A stretch of 6,887 nt of DNA, from the NCBI GenBank assembly GCA_029287755.1, contig JARFQM010000339.1, forward strand, positions 1-6,887, in the 5' to 3' direction. Under the pieces are notes generated by a model, which saw only the letters and a list, made by a program, of their open reading frames with translations, had not been told where the DNA came from and made no database searches. Below, piece after piece: positions 1-6,796 of the stretch. How positions within the stretch are numbered: position 1 is the stretch's first letter; every line of letters begins with the position of its first letter. The position numbers and the translations under genes are program-made. The DNA is from Desulfofustis sp. GTDB taxonomy: Bacteria; Desulfobacterota; Desulfobulbia; Desulfobulbales; Desulfocapsaceae.

Positions 1-1
1 C

Positions 2-775
2 AACAACCTGGCCTATGTGGCCCACAAAACTGGAGATATTGCCGGGGCCAGAGAACTCTATGATAAAATTCTCGCCTTAAATCCAGATCATGTCTCGGCC
101 GAGTATATGCGAGCAGCCCTCTCGGGAGAGACCAGAAGCCAGCCACCGGACTCTTATGTCAAAGAGGTGTTTGACGAGTTTGCCGATCATTACGAAGCAA
201 GCCTGACCGCCGATCTGGGCTATGAGTTGCCCGCAACCCTGCGTGATTTCTATCAACGCCAGCTCCCCCGGAACACCCCGGAACGGTTCCTCGATCTGGG
301 CTGCGGGACAGGCCTGGTCGGCGCCGCATTTCACTCGTTTTGTCAGTCAATGACAGGAGTTGATATTTCCGAGAAGATGCTTGCCGCAGCCAGGGAGAAG
401 CGGCTCTATGACACCCTCCATCTCTCAGCAATTACAGATTTTCTCACTGCCCATCCGAGCTCATCGTATGACCTTGTGGTGAGTGGCGACGTGCTTCCCT
501 ATATTGGCGATCTGGAAGAGCTGTTCTTGGGGGTGTCCAGAGTGTTGACAACTCCTGGGCACTTCATGTTCTCGGTTGAACACCACTCAGATGAAGTGCT
601 TGTTCCCGTGCTTCAGCAGAGTGGACGCTTCGCCCACAGCCAAGCATATGTGACAAGCATAGCGGACAAAACCGGCTGGCAGATAATTGGCCGGACTCTG
701 CTTGACCTGCGCAGAGAACGGGACGAATGGATCCAGGGATCGATTTATTTGATGAGCCTTTCCTCGATCAGTTGA
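2..775 (+). CDS. TPR-containing SAM-dependent methyltransferase (3' part; start outside window)
   Basis: The reading frame is open from base 2, so the gene begins before the window; 257 residues are visible. A GTG at 17 is in frame, but the codons before it (NNLAY) continue a tetratricopeptide repeat, so it is probably not the start. The visible N-terminus is the end of a TPR unit (GARELYDKILALNPDH, nt 47-94). A linker follows with YVKEVFDEFADHYEASL, then a class I Rossmann methyltransferase fold: motif I FLDLGCGTG (nt 288-314) for SAM binding, the acidic loop GVDISEKML (about 358-384) for the ribose, and motif IV DLVVSGDVLPYIGDL (about 470-515). This arrangement matches the family described as predicted methyltransferase with TPR repeats (COG4976-like). 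The protein should be soluble and cytoplasmic, as no membrane segment is visible. Its methyl acceptor cannot be inferred. The 3' end overlaps the convergent gene by 8 bases. Family call is secure; substrate is unknown. Confidence 0.88.
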   Translation, partial: NNLAYVAHKTGDIAGARELYDKILALNPDHVSAEYMRAALSGETRSQPPDSYVKEVFDEFADHYEASLTADLGYELPATLRDFYQRQLPRNTPERFLDLGCGTGLVGAAFHSFCQSMTGVDISEKMLAAAREKRLYDTLHLSAITDFLTAHPSSSYDLVVSGDVLPYIGDLEELFLGVSRVLTTPGHFMFSVEHHSDEVLVPVLQQSGRFAHSQAYVTSIADKTGWQIIGRTLLDLRRERDEWIQGSIYLMSLSSIS

Positions 776-968
776 AGAAACCGCTCTTCTGGACCAGCCA
801 GCAGATCAGTAATCCGCTGCAGACGGAAGACAGACCGACAACCCGCAGGGTTGACGGAGGAACCTCACTCAGCTTGAGCAGCCATTCCCGCATTTTTTCT
901 GGAGCGGCCGCATAGGGCAGACCTTCCACAATGAGTACCATGCCGAACACCAGAAGGAGTAATTTCAT
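768..968 (-). CDS. DUF2065 family small inner-membrane protein (YjeT-like)
   Basis: This is a 66-residue protein, the usual length for the DUF2065 family, to which E. coli YjeT (65 residues) belongs. It has an N-terminal hydrophobic segment (about residues 2-19) ending in the family signature VEGLPYAAAPEKM. An amphipathic stretch with a Pro-Pro turn follows (WLLKLSEVPPSTLRVVG), then a second hydrophobic segment (about 43-60), with the sequence ending in a short basic and aromatic tail. Two membrane spans in the inner membrane are expected. The function of the family is not established. In some proteobacteria the gene sits by hflC or purA; here purM is the purine gene nearby, on the opposite strand. 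The ATG at 966-968 gives the full family length, but no good ribosome-binding site precedes it. The TGA overlaps the end of the convergent methyltransferase gene. It is easily missed because of its size, but I consider it a real gene. Confidence 0.85.
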   Translation of the reverse strand: MKLLLLVFGMVLIVEGLPYAAAPEKMREWLLKLSEVPPSTLRVVGLSSVCSGLLICWLVQKSGFFN

Positions 969-1000
969 GTCAATTAATCAGCCTGCCAGCGAAGATTTTG

Positions 1001-1028
1001 TTGAAGTTAACAAAGCTACTATTATATT
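1001..1028 (+). promoter_or_regulatory. Candidate sigma-70-type promoter for purM
   Basis: TTGAAG at 1001-1006 and TATATT at 1023-1028 are separated by 16 bases and resemble the -35 and -10 consensus boxes (4 or 5 matches of 6 each). They lie in the AT-rich part of the leader. Transcription from here would give a 5' untranslated region of roughly 130 bases that includes the inverted repeat at 1094-1130. The same segment read on the other strand contains a perfect TATAAT (1021-1026) that could serve the DUF2065 gene, though without a good -35 box. AT-rich DNA gives such matches easily, so this is tentative. Confidence 0.3.
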
Positions 1029-1093
1029 TACAAAATTCCTTGAATAAGTTATTTGGTATAGCACTTCGACTGCACGCACTGGAGAACGTCCAA

Positions 1094-1130
1094 GGCCGCA
1101 CCGAGTTGTCGCTTTTACAGTATCGCGGCC
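1094..1130 (+). repeat. Inverted repeat in the purM leader (possible hairpin)
   Basis: GGCCGC at 1094-1099 and GCGGCC at 1125-1130 are perfect inverted copies with a 25-base loop. The sequence CCGTTCTTTT follows. This could form a GC-rich hairpin in the purM leader RNA followed by a short T-rich run, about 37 bases before the start codon. The loop is long and the stem short, so regulation by attenuation is only a possibility. Confidence 0.3.
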
Positions 1131-1167
1131 CCGTTCTTTTGGCAATCCACAATTACACAGCTCATTG

Positions 1168-2217
1168 ATGACAGAATCCACTCGCTCTAAATACCAGGAA
1201 GCAGGCGTCGATATAGACAAGGGCAACGCCTTTGTTAAAAAGATCAAAAGCGTCATTGCCGACACCCATCAACGGGGCGTGCTCAGCGAGATCGGCGGTT
1301 TTGCCAGCCTGTTTTCCATCGACAAGGATAAGTACGAGAACCCGGTCCTGGTATCCGCGACCGACGGGGTCGGTACCAAACTGGCGGTGGCCAAATCGTG
1401 TGAAAAACATGACACCATCGGTATAGATCTTGTTGCCATGTGCGCCAACGATATAATCGTAAGCGGCGCCAAGCCTCTGTTTTTTCTCGACTACCTGGCC
1501 GTCGGCAAACTGGAGATCGAAGTTGCCAGCCAGATTGTCACCGGTATTGCCGAGGGCTGCAAACAGGCCAATTGCTCTCTGGTCGGAGGTGAGACAGCGG
1601 AAATGCCGGGGCTCTATCGCGAAGGCGATTACGACATAGCCGGTTTCGTAACCGGTATTGTCGACCGTGACAATATCATTGATGGCTCCGACATCAGGGT
1701 CGGAAACAAGATTATCGGGCTGGCCTCCAACGGTCTCCATGCCCACGGGTTCTCTCTGGTCAGGAAGATTTGTTTCAACGACCTGGGCCTGGGAGTTGCT
1801 GATTTCGTGGAGGAACTTGGCACTAACCTTGGCGAGGAATTACTCAAACCGACTCGAATATACGTTCAGCCGATTCTCAATGTTCTCAAAATCTACAAGA
1901 TAAACGGCATGGTTCACAATACCGGAGGCGGTTTCTACGACAACATCCCCCGGGTACTGCCCAGAGGGTGCCGAGCGACAATTGCCAGGAACTCATTTCC
2001 CGTACCGCCGGTATTCCCTTACCTGGCAGCCGGCGGCGGGGTCCCAGAAGCCGAAATGTACCGTACCTTCAACATGGGAATCGGCTTTATGGCGATTGTC
2101 GAAGAGATAGACGTCAACGATATAATGCTGCAATTCTCAGCTCTGGGCGAAACCCCGTATCTCATTGGAGATATTCAGGCGGAGGCTGAGGGAAAGAAGC
2201 AGGTGGAGTTCATCTAA
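1168..2217 (+). CDS. purM: Phosphoribosylformylglycinamidine cyclo-ligase (AIR synthetase)
   Basis: This cytoplasmic enzyme closes the imidazole ring in de novo purine synthesis, turning formylglycinamidine ribonucleotide plus ATP into aminoimidazole ribonucleotide. The 349-residue product matches the family in length (about 345). Family motifs appear in order: YQEAGVDIDKGN (9-20), ATDGVGTK (64-71, nucleotide-binding loop), DLVAMCANDI (87-96), GGETAEMPG (140-148), GLASNGLHAHGFSL (184-197), NTGGGF (251-256), IPRVLP (260-265) and EMYRTFNMGIG (296-306). The start is taken as ATG 1168, since it gives the usual short lead before the AGVDID motif; a TTG immediately before it is less likely. No Shine-Dalgarno sequence is evident, which is unusual for a housekeeping gene. 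Small departures from the commonest family wording (HNTGGG for HITGGG, AHG for SNG) leave the core intact. It is transcribed alone here, with no purN beside it, and ends 18 bases from the end of the convergent Mog gene. Confidence 0.97.
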   Translation: MTESTRSKYQEAGVDIDKGNAFVKKIKSVIADTHQRGVLSEIGGFASLFSIDKDKYENPVLVSATDGVGTKLAVAKSCEKHDTIGIDLVAMCANDIIVSGAKPLFFLDYLAVGKLEIEVASQIVTGIAEGCKQANCSLVGGETAEMPGLYREGDYDIAGFVTGIVDRDNIIDGSDIRVGNKIIGLASNGLHAHGFSLVRKICFNDLGLGVADFVEELGTNLGEELLKPTRIYVQPILNVLKIYKINGMVHNTGGGFYDNIPRVLPRGCRATIARNSFPVPPVFPYLAAGGGVPEAEMYRTFNMGIGFMAIVEEIDVNDIMLQFSALGETPYLIGDIQAEAEGKKQVEFI

Positions 2218-2235
2218 ATCAGAACTTGAACAAAA

Positions 2236-2733
2236 TCAACCTTCGGCGCAATCCACCGTGCTTCCTTTGATCTTCTCGAGGGCATGGTCCAGGGCCGGCA
2301 GCAGGACATCTATATTTTCCAGCGCTCCCTTGCGGCTGCCGGGTAAATTGATGATCAGGCTCTGCCGGCGGATTCCCGCCCTGCCCCTGGAAATGACCGC
2401 TTTTGGTGTTATTGCCAGACTTGCCGCCCGCATCGCCTCAGCCATTCCCGGTACTTCTTTGTCAAACACCTGATCCATCGCCTCGGGGGTCACATCGGTC
2501 GGCGAGACCCCGGTGCCTCCAGTGGTGAGCACAAGATCGGCTCCCTTGGCTTCGATTGCCTGGAGTACCGCTTCTACGATGAACTCTATCCGGTCCGGTA
2601 CTATTTTGTAAAAGCAAAGACGGTAGCCGTGATCGCTTAACAGCTCTTTCAGGGCAGCGCCGCTGGTATCATCCCTGAGCCCCTGAGCGCCGCTGTCGCT
2701 CATGGTTATCACCGCAAAGCTGAATGGGCTCAT
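2236..2733 (-). CDS. mog: MogA/MoaB-family molybdopterin adenylyltransferase
   Basis: The 165-residue product is a single MoCF-biosynthesis (MogA/MoaB) domain. Such enzymes use Mg-ATP to adenylylate molybdopterin, the step before molybdate insertion by MoeA. Visible landmarks are FAVITMSDSG (6-15), DDTSG (21-25), VPD with Asp47, TTGGTGVSPTDVTPEA (70-85) with Asp80, and SRGRAGIRRQSLIINLPGS (115-133). Asp47 and Asp80 line up with Asp49 and Asp82 of E. coli MogA, both needed for catalysis. E. coli MoaB lacks the first of these, so MogA function is favoured although the length and the DDTSG motif recall MoaB. Thr79 stands where E. coli MogA has Arg81 before the second Asp. The start at ATG 2733 lies 19 bases after the stop of the EF-G-like gene, with only a weak GGGA as ribosome-binding site, so co-transcription and perhaps translational coupling are likely. 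Molybdoenzyme genes are not in view. Confidence 0.9.
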   Translation of the reverse strand: MSPFSFAVITMSDSGAQGLRDDTSGAALKELLSDHGYRLCFYKIVPDRIEFIVEAVLQAIEAKGADLVLTTGGTGVSPTDVTPEAMDQVFDKEVPGMAEAMRAASLAITPKAVISRGRAGIRRQSLIINLPGSRKGALENIDVLLPALDHALEKIKGSTVDCAEG

Positions 2734-2752
2734 GGCTGTCCCATAAACTCGG

Positions 2753-4816
2753 TTACTTGTCTGCTGCTCTTGCAGCGACTATCTTCTCGGTGATCTGGGC
2801 CGGAACTTCCTCATAGTGGGAAAATTTCACTACAAATGAGCCAAGACCGCCGGTCATCGAAGTCAGTTCGTTGGCATAAGTCTGAATCTCCGCCATTGGC
2901 ACCTGGGCGGTAACAATCTCGCCCTTTGGTCCGGAGTCCATCCCCAGCACCCGGCCTCTTCTGCTGTTCAGATCGCCCATGATGTCGCCGACACTGTCCT
3001 TGCCCACGGTAACAACCATCTCCATGATCGGCTCGAGAAGCACCAGACCGGCAGCGGGCGCGGCCTGTTTGAAGGCCAGCGAACCGGCTATTTTGAAAGC
3101 CATTTCCGAACTGTCAACGGTGTGATAGGAGCCGTCATAGAGGGTAACTTTGACATCGGTAACCGGGTATCCTGCCAGGACGCCTTTTTCCATCGCTTCC
3201 AGTATACCCTTCTCCACAGCCGGTCTATATTGCTGCGGAATAACACCGCCGACAATCTTATCGACAAATTCGAATTTCTCTCCGGGAATCGGGTCAATTT
3301 CTATCCAGCAGTCGCCGAACTGGCCGCGCCCGCCGCTCTGTTTTTTATGCCGGCCCTGCGCCTTGGCTGAGCTTCTGATGGTTTCCATATAAGGAATTTT
3401 GGGCAGATTGAGTTCCATTTCCACCCCGAATTTTCGCTTGATGATGGACCCGACCACCTCCAGATGGACCTGGCTCATGCCAGAAACCAGAGTTTCCCCG
3501 GTCTGCTGTTCGCGCGACATCTTCAGACTCAGGTCTTCATCGAGCATGCGGCTCAGGGAAGAAAACAGCTTCTCCTCGTCGCCTTTCTTGGCAGAGACTG
3601 CGTAGGTAATGACAGGAGAAAGAGGTTCGACGGCCTCGAGAATCACTGGATTGTCCTGCAGACACAGAGTGTCGCCAGTGGTAGTCTCTTTTAATTTGGC
3701 CACGGCCACCAGCGCGCCGGGTCCGACACTGTCTACCTGACGCTGCTCTTTTCCTTCGATGAGGAAAAGGTTACCAAACCGTTCAGCGGTCTTTTTGTTG
3801 GCGTTGTAAAACGATTCGCCTGCAAGGGTGCCGGAAAATACCCTGAAAATGGTGAGGCGACCGGCGTAGGGATCGGCCATGGTCTTGAACACGAAACCGG
3901 TGAACGGGGCGTCAGCCGACGGCGGGCATTGCACCTCTTCCTTGGTGTTCGGGTTCACGCCCCTGCGTGGTCCGACATCGGCCGGTGAAGGCATGAAATT
4001 GTTGACCGCATCCAGGATCACGCTGGTTCCGCTGTTCTTCGTGGCGCAGGTGACTGTCACCGGGGTAACTTCCCCCTCTGCCACCGCTTTTTTCAATCCT
4101 GCGGCAAGGTCCTCTTCGGTGAGTTCACCCTCTTCAAGAAATTTATCAATGAGTTCCTCATCCGTCTCGGCGATGCTTTCCATCAGAGCCTCGCGCGCCG
4201 CCGCAACCTCATCCTCAAGTTCGGCCGGAATGTCGATTTCCTTTACTCCGCCCTTGCCGCTATCCGCGAATTCGTAGGCCTTGTTAGCCACCAGATCGAC
4301 GATGCCGCTAAATGACTCTTCCTTGCCTATGGGCAGATGCACAACGGTCGGGCTCACCGGAAGGGATTCTTTTATCTGGTCGATAGTCTTGTGGAAATCA
4401 GCCCGTTCACGGTCCATCTTGGTGACGACTATCATCGATGGCAGATTGTTTTCAGCAATAAGGTCAGCAAATTTATGGGTTTGGCCTTTGACGCCCAGAA
4501 CCGCACCGATGACAAATACGGCCCCGTCGCACACATGGGCGGCCGAGATAGTCTCATTGAAGAAGGAGTCGTCACCCGGGGTATCGATCAGGTAAACCTC
4601 ATTTTTCTTCCACGAATAATTGCAAAAAGATGAGCTTATGGTGATCTTTCTCTTTATTTCTTCATCATCGTAATCCATCGAGGAATTGCCGTCATCGACC
4701 TTGCCCAGCCGATTGATCTTCCCTGCAGTGTAGAGCATGGCCTCAACCAGAGAGGTCTTACCGCCGTTTCCGTGTCCTATTACTGCTATATTTCTGACCA
4801 TTGCCGTATCCTGCAT
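2753..4816 (-). CDS. Elongation factor G-like translational GTPase (EF-G II type paralog)
   Basis: The 687-residue product has the full five-domain EF-G layout: GTPase domain with insert (about 6-280), beta-barrel domain II (about 303-385), domain III (about 395-470), domain IV (about 475-590) with the conserved HKKQSGGRGQFGD loop (490-502), and domain V (about 593-680). Canonical EF-G catalyses translocation and, with RRF, ribosome recycling. The GTPase motifs differ from the canonical factor: G1 is GHGNGGKT (14-21) instead of GHIDAGKT; the switch I Thr is kept (Thr59 in KITI); G3 is DTPGD (78-82), with Asp82 in place of the catalytic His; G4 is TKMD (132-135) instead of NKMD; G5 is CATK (257-260). 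Similar changes, with a non-His in G3 and TKLD in G4, occur in the EF-G II paralog of Thermus. I therefore expect a second copy, the canonical fusA, elsewhere near rpsL/rpsG/tuf. The start at 4816 is supported by GAGGAG six bases upstream. Its role is unproven; paralogs studied in other bacteria vary in ribosome-dependent GTPase activity. Likely first gene of an operon with mog. Confidence 0.92.
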   Translation of the reverse strand: MQDTAMVRNIAVIGHGNGGKTSLVEAMLYTAGKINRLGKVDDGNSSMDYDDEEIKRKITISSSFCNYSWKKNEVYLIDTPGDDSFFNETISAAHVCDGAVFVIGAVLGVKGQTHKFADLIAENNLPSMIVVTKMDRERADFHKTIDQIKESLPVSPTVVHLPIGKEESFSGIVDLVANKAYEFADSGKGGVKEIDIPAELEDEVAAAREALMESIAETDEELIDKFLEEGELTEEDLAAGLKKAVAEGEVTPVTVTCATKNSGTSVILDAVNNFMPSPADVGPRRGVNPNTKEEVQCPPSADAPFTGFVFKTMADPYAGRLTIFRVFSGTLAGESFYNANKKTAERFGNLFLIEGKEQRQVDSVGPGALVAVAKLKETTTGDTLCLQDNPVILEAVEPLSPVITYAVSAKKGDEEKLFSSLSRMLDEDLSLKMSREQQTGETLVSGMSQVHLEVVGSIIKRKFGVEMELNLPKIPYMETIRSSAKAQGRHKKQSGGRGQFGDCWIEIDPIPGEKFEFVDKIVGGVIPQQYRPAVEKGILEAMEKGVLAGYPVTDVKVTLYDGSYHTVDSSEMAFKIAGSLAFKQAAPAAGLVLLEPIMEMVVTVGKDSVGDIMGDLNSRRGRVLGMDSGPKGEIVTAQVPMAEIQTYANELTSMTGGLGSFVVKFSHYEEVPAQITEKIVAARAADK

Positions 4817-4822
4817 CTGCTT

Positions 4823-4828
4823 CTCCTC
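4823..4828 (-). promoter_or_regulatory. Ribosome-binding site of the EF-G-like gene
   Basis: On the minus strand GAGGAG stands six bases before ATG 4816. It is the best Shine-Dalgarno sequence among the genes in this window and decides this start over the in-frame ATG five codons later. Confidence 0.75.
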
Positions 4829-5031
4829 AATTTCGAATAAATAAATCTGTCATCCAATCAGCGCTAATTTGTATAATTGAACGGGGCCTCGAAGATTTAA
4901 CCCCACCATATATTCAATTCATCCGGCAGAAAGTCAAGCAACATTGAGTTTCGGGCAACATTAAATAGGCGGCGCGGGGCAAATAATAATCTCAGTCGAG
5001 AACGCAAATCAACAGATGTCGCATTCGCGTC

Positions 5032-5060
5032 TTGACAGCAACTCGCAAACCGGTCACAAC
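5032..5060 (+). promoter_or_regulatory. Candidate murJ promoter
   Basis: A perfect -35 hexamer TTGACA (5032-5037) is followed after 17 bases by CACAAC (5055-5060), which matches TATAAT at only three positions. If used, the transcript would start about 30 bases before the GTG start codon at 5096. The weak -10 box keeps this tentative. Confidence 0.35.
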
Positions 5061-5095
5061 ATGGGCTGCACAAACAACCTGAACCAGATGGCAAG

Positions 5096-6685
5096 GTGAG
5101 CAAAACCGACCCCCCTTCAACCGGCGTTGCCAAATCGGCGGCAACCGTCTCCGTCGCAGTAATGTGCAGCAGACTGCTGGGGCTGATTCGCGAACAGGTC
5201 TTTGCCGGCCTCTTTGGCGCCGGTTATGCCTACGATTCTTTCGTCGTTGCTTTTCGCATACCCAATCTGCTGCGTGATCTTTTTGGGGAGGGAGCCCTGT
5301 CTGCCGCCTTTGTATCTGTGTTTTCCGATTATGATGCGAACAGGAGCAGGGAGGATACCTGGCTGTTGGCCTCCAATGTGCTCTGCTTCTTCGTCGTAGC
5401 CATCTCCTTGATAACCCTGATGGGGATGGTTTTTGCCGATCAGATTGTCGCCCTGCTGGCCCCTGATTTTTCGGCTGTATCAGGCAAATCCGAGCTGACT
5501 GCCAGCATGACGGTCATCATGATGCCGTTTCTGCTCTTTATTTCGCTCGCTGCAGTGGTCATGGGGATCCTCAATACCAAAAATCGTTTTTTCATCCCCT
5601 CCCTGGCATCGAGCTTTTTCAACCTTGGATCAATTATCGGCGGTACAGCTCTGGCTTTCCTGCTGCCCCGTTATGGGTACCCCGCCATCATCGGCATGGC
5701 CTTCGGAACCCTGATAGGCGGCTTCCTGCAGCTCGCGGTGCAACTTCCCGTACTGAAAAAAATCGGCTTCAGGTTCACCCCTGTCTTAAACCTCTCAGAT
5801 CCGGGACTGCGGCGGGTCCTCAAGCTGATGATACCGGCAACCATAGGACTTTCTGCTACCCAGATTAATATTTTCATCAACACCAATTTCGCCTCATCCT
5901 GTGCTGAAGGTTCGGTATCCTGGCTCAACTATGCCTTTCGGCTGGTGCAACTCCCCATTGGACTGTTCGGGGTTGCCATATCGATCGCTGCTCTGCCCGT
6001 TTTGGCCCGGCAGGCCTCAACCATGAACCTCGAGGCTATGCGCACCACCTTCGTGTCCTCACTTACCATGGTGTTTTGTCTTACAATACCGGCCACGGTT
6101 GGCCTCGTCGTGCTGGCGGAACCGATTATCAAACTGATCTTCGAACATGGAGCCTTCACCGCTGCAGACACTAAGGCCACCGCCGTTGCGCTGTCGCTCT
6201 ATGGAGTGGGTCTTTTTGCCTACTCGGCCAACAAGGTGATTGTGCCAGTTTACTATGCCATCAATGCCGCCCGGTATCCGGTCATCGCAAGTTTTCTTGC
6301 CATTGGTTTCAATATTCTGATTATCGTCAACACCATCGATCATTTTCAGCACAGGGCCATAGCCCTCTCGACCTCGGCGGTGATGGTCATTAATTTCCTT
6401 TTCCTGATGATTGTGCTTTATCGCAAGATCGACGGCTTTTCCCTGCGCAGCCTCGGGACCGGACTTACCAAAATCGTGATCGCCGCGTCACTCATGTCCC
6501 TCGTACTGATCTTTCTGTATCGCCAATTCCACCATCAGTTCCAGCTCTCGATTCTTCATCAGCTCACTTTCCTGTTTCTCCTGATTGCCGTCTCGTCCCT
6601 TTGCTACATCACAGTTCTGCACCTGCTTGGCCTGCAGGAACTGAGGGATATCACATCGAAAATAAAGGCTAGAATAACCCGCTGA
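5096..6685 (+). CDS. murJ: Lipid II flippase MurJ (MviN family)
   Basis: MurJ moves the peptidoglycan precursor lipid II across the inner membrane; it belongs to the MOP exporter superfamily. The 529-residue product is close to the usual 510-530 and is strongly hydrophobic throughout, consistent with about 14 membrane spans. The N-terminal signature is present: SRLLGLIRE (25-33), FGAGYAYDSF (40-49), IPNLLRDLFGEGALSAAFV (55-73). By comparison with E. coli MurJ, Arg26, Arg32, Asp47 and Arg60 match its functionally important Arg18, Arg24, Asp39 and Arg52. In the mid-protein motif NYAFRLVQLPIGLFGVA (278-294) the Arg of E. coli Asp269-Arg270 is kept (Arg282), while the Asp position is Phe281. The start is the GTG at 5096; no in-frame ATG lies between it and the upstream stop at 5033, and the ribosome-binding site is poor. 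The gene stands alone between a possible promoter and a strong terminator. Its product acts with FtsW/RodA-type polymerases made elsewhere. Confidence 0.95.
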   Translation: MSKTDPPSTGVAKSAATVSVAVMCSRLLGLIREQVFAGLFGAGYAYDSFVVAFRIPNLLRDLFGEGALSAAFVSVFSDYDANRSREDTWLLASNVLCFFVVAISLITLMGMVFADQIVALLAPDFSAVSGKSELTASMTVIMMPFLLFISLAAVVMGILNTKNRFFIPSLASSFFNLGSIIGGTALAFLLPRYGYPAIIGMAFGTLIGGFLQLAVQLPVLKKIGFRFTPVLNLSDPGLRRVLKLMIPATIGLSATQINIFINTNFASSCAEGSVSWLNYAFRLVQLPIGLFGVAISIAALPVLARQASTMNLEAMRTTFVSSLTMVFCLTIPATVGLVVLAEPIIKLIFEHGAFTAADTKATAVALSLYGVGLFAYSANKVIVPVYYAINAARYPVIASFLAIGFNILIIVNTIDHFQHRAIALSTSAVMVINFLFLMIVLYRKIDGFSLRSLGTGLTKIVIAASLMSLVLIFLYRQFHHQFQLSILHQLTFLFLLIAVSSLCYITVLHLLGLQELRDITSKIKARITR

Positions 6686-6735
6686 AACGGCAACGAGAGC
6701 TGCGTGATTGCGGGAGGCGGAAACGATTTGATCAT

Positions 6736-6785
6736 CCCGAGCAGGAATCACCTATTTTCTGCTAGGTGCTCCTGCTCGGGCTTTT
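6736..6785 (+). terminator. Rho-independent terminator of murJ
   Basis: A perfect 11-bp inverted repeat (CCCGAGCAGGA at 6736-6746, TCCTGCTCGGG at 6770-6780) encloses a second 6-bp stem (CACCTA at 6749-6754, TAGGTG at 6763-6768) with an 8-base loop. Only a 2-by-1 internal bulge interrupts the stem. CTTTT follows directly on the plus strand, 50 bases after the murJ stop codon. The T tract is short but the stem is very stable. No T tract follows on the minus strand, so it may not stop the convergent gene at the right edge. Confidence 0.85.
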
Positions 6786-6796
6786 ACAGGAAAAGA

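Larger units (their letters stand above)
969..1167. other. Intergenic leader between the DUF2065 gene and purM
   Basis: This stretch of about 200 bases separates divergent genes and must contain the promoters for both. The first half (about 990-1062) is AT-rich. The second half is more GC-rich and contains an inverted repeat (see 1094-1130). A 16-base imperfect palindrome at 998-1013 (TTGTT, 6-base spacer, AACAA) could be an operator, but such short repeats are common by chance. No known purine riboswitch pattern was recognised by eye. Confidence 0.5.
4817..5095. other. Divergent intergenic region between the EF-G-like gene and murJ
   Basis: These 279 bases separate two genes pointing away from each other and should hold promoters for both. 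The part next to the EF-G-like gene is AT-rich. On the minus strand TATACA (4870-4875) could be a -10 box, giving a leader of about 47 bases, but no convincing -35 box is found. The plus strand has TATAAT at 4872-4877 with a poor -35. An open frame of 78 codons on the minus strand (4897-5133) begins with TTG inside murJ and resembles no known protein, so I do not call it. I see no RNA gene, riboswitch or repeat here. Confidence 0.5.

Noticed and set aside
17..19. GTG at 17 as the start of the methyltransferase
   Set aside because: The in-frame codons before it continue the TPR pattern (NNLAY) with no stop, so the gene very likely begins outside the window.
1162..1746. 194-codon minus-strand frame opposite purM
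   Set aside because: It lies wholly antisense to a well-conserved purM and shows no family motif; GC-rich coding DNA often leaves such antisense frames.
2202..2257. GGTGGA (2202-2207) and TCCACC (2252-2257) as a bidirectional terminator between purM and mog
   Set aside because: The 44-base loop is too long, the arms lie inside both coding regions, and no T tract follows.
3879..4277. 132-codon plus-strand frame opposite the EF-G-like gene
   Set aside because: It is low-complexity (Ser/Ala-rich) and antisense to a conserved GTPase and linker segment, so it is a coding shadow.
4897..5133. 78-codon minus-strand frame with several Cys residues in the region before murJ
   Set aside because: It starts with TTG inside the murJ coding region, has no ribosome-binding site, and its composition looks like chance translation of an intergenic region.
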